Shown: piece after piece, positions 58,673 to 64,000 of the stretch
Numbering within the stretch: position 1 is the first letter of the stretch
Layout: each line of letters starts with the position of its first letter
NCBI RefSeq assembly: GCF_030128875.1
Contig: NZ_CP124620.1
Location: 2,666,001-2,730,000 of the forward strand
Source: Stenotrophomonas sp. BIO128-Bstrain
Lineage (GTDB): Bacteria > Pseudomonadota > Gammaproteobacteria > Xanthomonadales > Xanthomonadaceae
Length of the DNA: 64,000 bases
Reading direction: 5' to 3'
Position numbers and translations under genes: made by a program
Notes under the pieces: model-generated
Told to the model about the DNA's origin: nothing
The model's input: only the letters and a program-made list of their open reading frames with translations
Database searches by the model: none

Positions 58673-58790
58673 GGGGACACCGATCACCATGGGCGGCCCG
58701 GCCGGCGCCCTTCGTGCGCGTTATAGACCCGATCGGAAGGGGCTTCAAGCCACAGGCGCGTGAGCGACCTCCGGGATGGAACGACGCTCG

Positions 58791-58816
58791 ATTGCAATGT
58801 TATATTATTTCTTTTA
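58791..58816 (+). promoter_or_regulatory. AT-rich promoter of the second TonB-dependent receptor
   Basis: A run ATTGCAATGTTATATTATTTC stands out from the GC-rich surroundings. TTGCAA with TACAGG (17 bp apart), or TATATT as -10, are both possible. No convincing Fur box. Confidence 0.4.
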
Positions 58817-58888
58817 CAGGTCAGAACAGCAGACTTCCGGTGTCTGCTGGTCCACGCCCTGTCATACCTGCTCCTGAGGCACGAAGAG

Positions 58889-60934
58889 ATGAGAACCAAG
58901 GCAATGGTGTCCGCCGTACTGGCGGCCCTGTGCGCCGGCGAAGCGCGCGCCCAATCCGCCGATGCTGCGATCACCCTCGGCAGCGTGCTCGTGCGGGAAG
59001 GCGCGAACCGTCCCCTGGCCGCCCACCGGGTGCTGACCTCGGTGGATGTGATGGGCGGCGACCAGGTCCATGAGAAGAACGTGTCCAACAGCTGGGAACT
59101 GCTCGGCCAGATGCCGGGCATGCAGCTGACCGAAACCCGCCAGGGCGCGGAGTCCGGCAAGGCGACCTTCCGTGCATTCAATGGCGAGGGCTACCTCAAC
59201 GGGATCAAGATCCTGATCGATGGCATTCCCAGCAACGTCAACAGTGGCAACCAGCGCTTCATCGACATGGTGTTCCCGCTGGACATCGACTACATCGAAG
59301 TCGTGCGCGGTACCAACGACCCGCGCTATGGCCTGCACAACATCGGGGGCAACATCAACCTCGGCACCCGCCAGGGCGGCACCTATACCGATGCGCGGCT
59401 CACCTATGGCAGCTACAACACCCGCGAAGCGCAGGTGGCGATCGGTCGCGACGCCAACGGTGTCGCGCAGAACTATTTCCTGGCGTCGCAGGCGTCCGAC
59501 GGCTACCGCGATCATGACCGATCGAAGAAGTACTCGCTGAGCGGCAAGTGGTTCTACAGCGGCGACGATGACCTGTTCAATCTCGGTCTGATCGCGCGCG
59601 TGTACCACCACGAAGCCGACGAGCCCGGCTTCATGACCGCCGCAGAGTTGGCAGCCGATCGTCGCGGATCCGCGCTCAAGAATGCCAACGACGTCGACGA
59701 CCGCGACATGCGCCATCTCAGCACCCATCTGGATCTGCAGCTCGGCGATGCCGTGCATGTCAGCAACAAGCTGTACTACAACCGTTACGAGGACGACCGG
59801 CAGGTGACCTTCACCGCGTACGTACCCGGCAACGCGCCGCGCCAGCGTCGTCAGTGGGATGAGAAACAGAACGGCCTGCTCAGCACGATGACCTGGGCCG
59901 CCACGCCTGCGCTGACGGTCGAGGGCGGATTCAACGCCGAGCATCAGGACAATACGTACCGCCGGCTGCGCTACAGCCACGCCATCCCGACCGACTTCTC
60001 CACCCCGGCGCGGATCCAGAACGACGACCGCTACACCCTGGACAACCTCGGTGCCTATGCGCAGGCCGTGTATCAGCCCACCTCCGCGCTGAAGATCGTG
60101 CCGGCCTACCGTGTGGACCGCTTCTCCGGCAGCACCCACCTGCCCGGTGGCATCACCGCGCCGCTGCAGCGCTACGGCACCATCGGCCAGCCCAAGCTGA
60201 GCGTGGTCTACGCAATCACTCCGGTACTCAACATCTATGCCAACTGGGGCAGGACCTTCCAGGTGCTGACCGGTTCCACCGCACCGGCTTACCTCACCGC
60301 CGGGCAGGAGACCTTCCGGCCCTCGATCAACACCGGCAAGGAGCTGGGCATCAAGTTCACCCCGGCCGTCGGCACCGACGCGCGCATCGCGGTGTGGCGC
60401 CAGGACGCGACGGACGAAGTAGCGAACATGCCGGCCACCGGCACCTCGGTCGGCCTGGGCCAGACCCGTCGCGAAGGCGTCGACCTGCAGTTCACCTCGC
60501 GCCTGGGCGACCACTGGACGCTGTGGGGCTCGCATGCGATCCAGCAGGCCAAGGTGGTGCGCGCGTTCACCACCGATGGCACCGCCCTGGCCGGCAACGA
60601 GGTGATCGCCACGCCGCGCTACATCAGCAACATCGGCGTGGACTACCGCGGCAACGAGCGCTGGACCTTCGGCCTGCAGGGCCGGATGCAGGGCGACTAT
60701 TACATTGAAGAGCGCAACACGCAGGGCAGGTTCGGCGCCTTCGCGGTGCTCGATGCCAGTGCGTCGTATCGGCTTTCCGAGCGGGTCAGCGTGGACGTGC
60801 AGGTGAAGAACCTGACCGGCCGCGACTACGCGTATGCGTGGTATGACAACTTCTTCTGGGGCGGCGACGACCAGCCGATGTTCTCACCGGCCCCCGGGCG
60901 CTCGGCGTATGTGTCGTTGAACCTGAAGCTCTAG
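58889..60934 (+). CDS. TonB-dependent receptor
   Basis: The 681-residue outer-membrane receptor has a short signal peptide (MVSAVLAALCAGEARAQ). The plug begins RVLTSVDVMGGDQVHEKNVSN, then GYLNGIKILIDGIPSNVN and DIDYIEVVRGTNDPRYG, HNIGGNINLGTRQGG. The barrel ends AYVSLNLKL. It differs from the first receptor and lacks the siderophore-family N-terminus, so the ligand may be another iron complex, a metal or a nutrient. ATG at 58889 follows CGAAGAG. Confidence 0.9.
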   Translation: MRTKAMVSAVLAALCAGEARAQSADAAITLGSVLVREGANRPLAAHRVLTSVDVMGGDQVHEKNVSNSWELLGQMPGMQLTETRQGAESGKATFRAFNGEGYLNGIKILIDGIPSNVNSGNQRFIDMVFPLDIDYIEVVRGTNDPRYGLHNIGGNINLGTRQGGTYTDARLTYGSYNTREAQVAIGRDANGVAQNYFLASQASDGYRDHDRSKKYSLSGKWFYSGDDDLFNLGLIARVYHHEADEPGFMTAAELAADRRGSALKNANDVDDRDMRHLSTHLDLQLGDAVHVSNKLYYNRYEDDRQVTFTAYVPGNAPRQRRQWDEKQNGLLSTMTWAATPALTVEGGFNAEHQDNTYRRLRYSHAIPTDFSTPARIQNDDRYTLDNLGAYAQAVYQPTSALKIVPAYRVDRFSGSTHLPGGITAPLQRYGTIGQPKLSVVYAITPVLNIYANWGRTFQVLTGSTAPAYLTAGQETFRPSINTGKELGIKFTPAVGTDARIAVWRQDATDEVANMPATGTSVGLGQTRREGVDLQFTSRLGDHWTLWGSHAIQQAKVVRAFTTDGTALAGNEVIATPRYISNIGVDYRGNERWTFGLQGRMQGDYYIEERNTQGRFGAFAVLDASASYRLSERVSVDVQVKNLTGRDYAYAWYDNFFWGGDDQPMFSPAPGRSAYVSLNLKL

Positions 60935-60947
60935 CGCGGCCCGGCCC

Positions 60948-61973
60948 TCAAATCCAGCGCTGGTCCAGCAGTTCGCGCTTGATGTAGGCGTAGAACACCG
61001 GCGCTGCGACCAGCCCTGGCAGCCCGAACGCGGCCTCCATCACCAGCATCGCCAGCAGCAGCTCCCAGGCGCGCGCCTGGATCTCGCCCCCGACGATGCG
61101 CGCGTTGAGGAAGTACTCCAGCTTGTGGATGACCACCAGGTACAGCAGTGCGACCACGGCCACGTAGAACGAGACCGACAGCGCGACGATGGTGATGACC
61201 GTGTTGGAGATGATGTTGCCCACCACCGGCAGCAGGCCGGCCAGGAAGGTGATCAGCACCAGTGTCTTGGACAGCGGCACATGCACCCCGAACAGCGGCA
61301 GCACCCCGAGCAGGAAGATGGCGGTGAACAGGGTGTTGAGCAGGGAGATCTTCACCTGCGCGAACACCACCTGCCGGAAGGCCGTGGCCAGGCGGCTGGT
61401 GCGGCCGATCAGCTCCTGCGCCAGCGGCCCCAGCTTCGGCAGCGGCAGCTCGTCGTACAGCGCGATCATCGCACCCAGCACCATGCCGATCAGGATCCGC
61501 ACGCTGATCTGCACGGCCGAAGTGCCGGCGATGCCGAGCTGCTGGCGGTGGGTGGCGGCCCAGTCGTTCATGGCCGTGCGCAAGGCCTGCAGATCTTCCG
61601 GGATGTACGGCTGCAACAGGTCCGGCACCTGGTGGCGGGAGGTGTTGAGGATGTCCATCAGGCGCATCAGCAGCGCATCGGGGCCACCGGTCTCATTGCG
61701 GAAGAACGAGGCGATGCCGATCGCGGCCAGGGTCAGCGCGCCGATGATCAGCGCCGACAGCACGATCACCGAATAGGCGCGCGCACGTCCGGGCGGCAGC
61801 CTGCCCTCGACGGTGGAGGCCAGCAGGTGGGTCAGGTGGAACACCAGCAGGCCCGACAGCAGGGTCACCACCAGGCCCAGCTTCAAGGTCAGCCACATGC
61901 CCAGCAGCATCAGCAGCCAGGCCGCGATGCGGGCGGTGGGTGGCTTGGGCAGCGTGGGAATCACAATGGACAT
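60948..61973 (-). CDS. AI-2E family transporter (PerM-like)
   Basis: The 341-residue protein has about eight membrane helices. The C-terminal LLGVLPLFGVHVPLSKTLVLITFLAGLLPVVGNIISN and KLEYFLNARIVGG are the family signature. Some members export autoinducer-2 or act as Na+/H+ antiporters, so the substrate is open. The start is ATG at 61973 (MSIVIPTLPKPP). Convergent with the second TonB receptor, 13 bp apart. Confidence 0.88.
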   Translation of the reverse strand: MSIVIPTLPKPPTARIAAWLLMLLGMWLTLKLGLVVTLLSGLLVFHLTHLLASTVEGRLPPGRARAYSVIVLSALIIGALTLAAIGIASFFRNETGGPDALLMRLMDILNTSRHQVPDLLQPYIPEDLQALRTAMNDWAATHRQQLGIAGTSAVQISVRILIGMVLGAMIALYDELPLPKLGPLAQELIGRTSRLATAFRQVVFAQVKISLLNTLFTAIFLLGVLPLFGVHVPLSKTLVLITFLAGLLPVVGNIISNTVITIVALSVSFYVAVVALLYLVVIHKLEYFLNARIVGGEIQARAWELLLAMLVMEAAFGLPGLVAAPVFYAYIKRELLDQRWI

Positions 61974-62105
61974 GCGGGGGCATCCAGACGGGTGGCCCAT
62001 GGTAGTGGATGTGGTGTGGGCGGAGCCTGTGGCCTTGGGGGAAACGTTCAAAATACAGCCAGCCGCGCGTTGCCAACCGCGTAACGGATGCATGCCATGC
62101 CCAAC

Positions 62106-62135
62106 AAAAAAGCCCTCGCTGTGCGAGGGCTTTTT
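62106..62135. terminator. Bidirectional terminator
   Basis: Stem GCCCTCGC/GCGAGGGC with loop TGT, A-run before and T-run after. It isolates the AI-2E gene from the accessory region on the right. Confidence 0.88.
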
Positions 62136-62351
62136 GATCACATCCGCTTAGAACGGTTGTGAACCCACAGATCGCAGCGCTCTCAACGCGAAACCATCGC
62201 AAGTTCCTGTATCTAAAGGCTTTTTCTTGATCATTGAAACTCGCATTTATACATTGAGAGAGGTTTTTGTTGTAAAAGACGGATTTCGAGCCGAAAGCGA
62301 CCGCCTTTTTCTACATAGGTAGCAATCCTAGCAGCGCGCAGAGGCAAGCGC
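62136..62351. other. AT-rich boundary region, no gene recognised
   Basis: Composition drops clearly in GC compared with the rest of the window, with T-runs such as GGCTTTTTCTTG and GGTTTTTGTTG. I see no CDS, tRNA or repeat. It may be the edge of an acquired segment. Confidence 0.4.
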
Positions 62352-62604
62352 TTACTTACCGCTTCGGGCACCACCTTTGGCGTGCTGGTCAAGGAACTTG
62401 CCCATCGCAACCTTTTTCTTCAGCACGTCGGCCGGGATCTCGAGCCCCTCTCGTCGCGCAATGGCAACCGCGTACTGGATCTGCGCCTGGGACGGTGGCC
62501 TCAAGTCATAGTCCAAGTACATGTCAACGACCGGACCGACAGCCTGCGCAACCCGATTGGCGAGTCGCTGAAGCTTGACCGGATCCGCTCTCGAACACTG
62601 CTCC
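62352..62604 (-). pseudogene. 3' fragment of a gene split by an insertion sequence
   Basis: Encodes the C-terminal ~84 residues of a protein, ending ...FLDQHAKGGARSGK before TAA at 62352. The stretch QAQIQYAVAIARREGLEIPADVL recalls short C-terminal domains of topoisomerase/primase-like plasmid and island proteins, but I cannot name it. The frame runs into the IS left end and continues exactly into the fragment right of the IS. Confidence 0.8.
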
Positions 62605-62649
62605 CGACGTCCCCCCGCTTTCAGTAGCGGAGCTGTTTGGAGCCCGGCT

Positions 62650-63483
62650 TTATCGTAGCGGTTTCACCGCCAGCTGTTGGGCATAGGCGGCAGGCGTTAG
62701 CCCGCCGAGCGATTTCTTCGGCCGCTCTTCGTTGTACTCCCGCCGCCAGCGCTCGATCTCGGTGCGCGCGTGCAGCAGTGTCGGGAACCAGTGTTCGTTG
62801 AGGCATTCGTCGCGCAGGCGTCCGTTGAACGATTCAACGTAAGCGTTCTGATTCGGCTTGCCCGGCTGGATCAGACGCAGCGACACGCCACGTTCGTGCG
62901 CCCAGGCCACCATTGCCTTGCCGCAGAATTCCTTGCCGTTATCGGTCCGGATCACCTTCGGCAGGCCACGGCTGAGTGCCAGGCGGTCCAGCACGCGGCT
63001 GACGCCGTGGCCCGAAATCGCACGCTCGACCTCGATTGCCACCGCCTCGTGGCTGGCGTCATCCACAATCACCAGACACTTGATGACACGGCCGTCGGCT
63101 GTGCGATCGAAGATAAAGTCCATCGACCACACCTCGTTGGCCGCAACCGGACGAATCAGTGGTTGCCGTTCGCCCAGGGGCACCTTCTTGCGCTTGCGCC
63201 GCCGCACCTGCAGTTTCGCCTGCTGATACAGCCGCTCGACGCGCTTGTAGTTCACGACCTGGCCGCCTTGCCGCAGCTTGAGGTAGATCATGCCCACCCC
63301 GTAGCGCTTGTGCCGATGCGCCAAGGCCTGGATCTGCGCCCGCAGTTCTACATTGCGGTCCGGACGAGGCGTGTAGCGCAGTGCGCTGGCACTCATGCCG
63401 ACCACGCGCAGAGCGCGCCGCTCGCTGAGTCCTTTTCTTGCCATGTAGCGCACCTGCTCGCGTCGGGCGGGTGCGCTCACCAT
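62650..63483 (-). CDS. IS3-family transposase OrfB (DDE integrase domain)
   Basis: 277 residues as drawn from the ATG inside the slippery run. An HTH_21 part is followed by the rve core, with the first Asp in [10 protein letters not shown], the second in [10 protein letters not shown] and the catalytic Glu in [15 protein letters not shown]. It is normally made as an OrfAB fusion by -1 frameshifting at the A7 run (63483-63489). It appears complete. Confidence 0.93.
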   Translation of the reverse strand: MVSAPARREQVRYMARKGLSERRALRVVGMSASALRYTPRPDRNVELRAQIQALAHRHKRYGVGMIYLKLRQGGQVVNYKRVERLYQQAKLQVRRRKRKKVPLGERQPLIRPVAANEVWSMDFIFDRTADGRVIKCLVIVDDASHEAVAIEVERAISGHGVSRVLDRLALSRGLPKVIRTDNGKEFCGKAMVAWAHERGVSLRLIQPGKPNQNAYVESFNGRLRDECLNEHWFPTLLHARTEIERWRREYNEERPKKSLGGLTPAAYAQQLAVKPLR

Positions 63484-63746
63484 TTTTTTCGCAGCACGTC
63501 CTTGATCACCTCGTTCTCGAGGACCTGCTCGGCCAACAGCTTCTTCAACCGCGCGTTCTCGGTCTCCAGTTCCTTCAGGCGCTTGGCCTCCGACACATTC
63601 ATGCCGCCGAACTTGCTGCGCCACAGGTAGTACGACGCCTCGCTGAAGCCGTGCCGACGGCACAGCTCCTTGACCGGCAGCCCGGCCTCGGCCTCACGCA
63701 AGAAGCCGATGATCTGCTCTTCGCTGAAACGCTTTTTCACGTCCAA
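63477..63746 (-). CDS. IS3-family transposase OrfA
   Basis: The 89-residue DNA-binding subunit: [17 protein letters not shown], the [23 protein letters not shown] and a leucine-zipper region ([24 protein letters not shown]). It ends in LRKKW at the A-run. It overlaps OrfB by a few bases. Confidence 0.93.
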   Translation of the reverse strand: MDVKKRFSEEQIIGFLREAEAGLPVKELCRRHGFSEASYYLWRSKFGGMNVSEAKRLKELETENARLKKLLAEQVLENEVIKDVLRKKW

Positions 63747-63808
63747 TCTCCTTCTCGTTGGGGATTGGACTCCAAAGCAGCTTGCTACTCAATTGAGGGG
63801 GGGCGTCG

Positions 63809-64000
63809 CTCCTGAAGCGACTCCAGCAGACCAGCTTCCAGCGGAAGCTCGAGCATCACACCGCGTTCTGGGTCCAGCAACATTAGAGGCATAGTCACCG
63901 CCTGTTTTAGATAGGCGTCCCATAAGGGACTGGCGCTAAAGGTAGCATGCTGAGGGCGGAGCAAAGCTGAGCCAGCACGCGCTGAAGGACTTGCTGCCGC
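63809..64000 (-). pseudogene. 5' portion of the IS-disrupted gene (reaches window edge)
   Basis: An open frame without a stop runs from the IS to the right edge. Likely starts include ATG at 63892 (MPLMLLDPERGVM..., behind AGGCGGTG), but the frame is also open further upstream, so the gene may begin outside the window. Joining it to 62352-62604 at CTCC gives ...LLESLQEQCSRADPVKLQ... without any shift. Confidence 0.7.

Larger units (their letters stand above)
62605..63808 (-). mobile_element. IS3-family element, IS407-like, with 4-bp target duplication
   Basis: A 1204-bp element. The ends read CGACGTCCCCCC and, inverted, CGACGCCCCCCC, with further matching bases (AGTAGC, TTTGGAG) inside. CTCC flanks both sides (62601-62604, 63809-63812). 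It carries orfA and orfB overlapping in different frames, joined by a frameshift at A7. IS407-group elements typically make 4-bp duplications and are ~1.2 kb, which fits; the group is inference from OrfA resemblance. Confidence 0.88.

Noticed and set aside
58791..58816. Fur box for the second TonB receptor
   Set aside because: AT-rich, but the GATAAT-type hexamer pattern is not met well enough.
62106..62135. tRNA end or attachment site at the island edge
   Set aside because: The hairpin is a plain terminator; no cloverleaf or CCA-type acceptor could be built in the adjacent sequence.
62634..63779. Shorter IS boundaries at TGTTTGGAG / CTCCAAAGCA
   Set aside because: These ends give no direct duplication and leave the host gene out of frame, whereas 62605-63808 gives CTCC on both sides and restores the frame.

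Overview
The window is a stretch of high-GC gammaproteobacterial chromosome that fits Stenotrophomonas (Xanthomonadaceae). The main reason is the number of short palindromes beginning GTAG (cores of the GTAGTGCCGGCC and GTAGAGCCGACC type) between genes, the pattern known as SMAG elements in S. maltophilia. Gene content and order agree: ileS-ribF-murJ beside rpsT, rplU-rpmA, obgE, uvrA and minCDE. The species call is inference from these patterns, not from a database search.

Layout. 1-7.9 kb is housekeeping: ileS (cut by the left edge), ribF, murJ, rpsT, obgE, rpmA, rplU. 8.1-14.1 kb holds uvrA and an overlapping hot-dog thioesterase, then a lower-GC unknown gene followed by a perfect 147-bp copy of the thioesterase 3' end, then a periplasmic copper chaperone and a crotonase. 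14.1-19.7 kb holds tesB with a DUF2007 membrane protein, an ECF sigma factor fused to a membrane domain, a five-EF-hand exported protein, the leucyl-transferase bpt and an exported phosphoesterase-type lipoprotein. 19.8-25.4 kb holds purT, a five-gene unit (SPFH protein, ribbon-helix-helix protein, DUF4177, PH-like membrane protein, VanY-like peptidase) with a palindrome in its promoter, a membrane protein and an AlkA-like glycosylase with DUF423. 25.5-31.9 kb holds an SRPBCC/GyrI-like protein, a NarL/DesK-type two-component pair, GNAT-minCDE and a HEACH-motif protein. 32-47 kb is mostly transport and peptide use: a DUF819 permease, two S9 peptidases, OPT and POT peptide transporters, a DUF1624 protein, an unknown secreted protein and the divergent argO/argP pair. 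47-62 kb holds mqo, two TonB-dependent receptors (the first with a good promoter overlapping a Fur-like box), an MHS transporter, a methyltransferase, Nei, DUF72, a PNPOx-like protein, a BesA-like esterase with a membrane phosphoesterase, DUF1801 and an AI-2E family permease.

62.1 kb to the right edge looks accessory. A 1.2-kb IS3-family (IS407-like) element has a 4-bp target duplication and IR-like ends. Removing the element and one copy of the duplication restores one continuous frame, so the insertion broke a gene.

Functional themes: two exported S9 peptidases with OPT and POT transporters suggest peptide scavenging. A siderophore-type receptor, a second receptor and a BesA-like esterase suggest iron acquisition. 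uvrA, nei and the AlkA-like glycosylase cover DNA repair. I found no tRNA, rRNA, CRISPR array or prophage. The best candidates for something undescribed are the SPFH/RHH/DUF4177/PH/VanY operon, the ECF-membrane fusion and the unknown gene bracketed by the duplicated thioesterase end.
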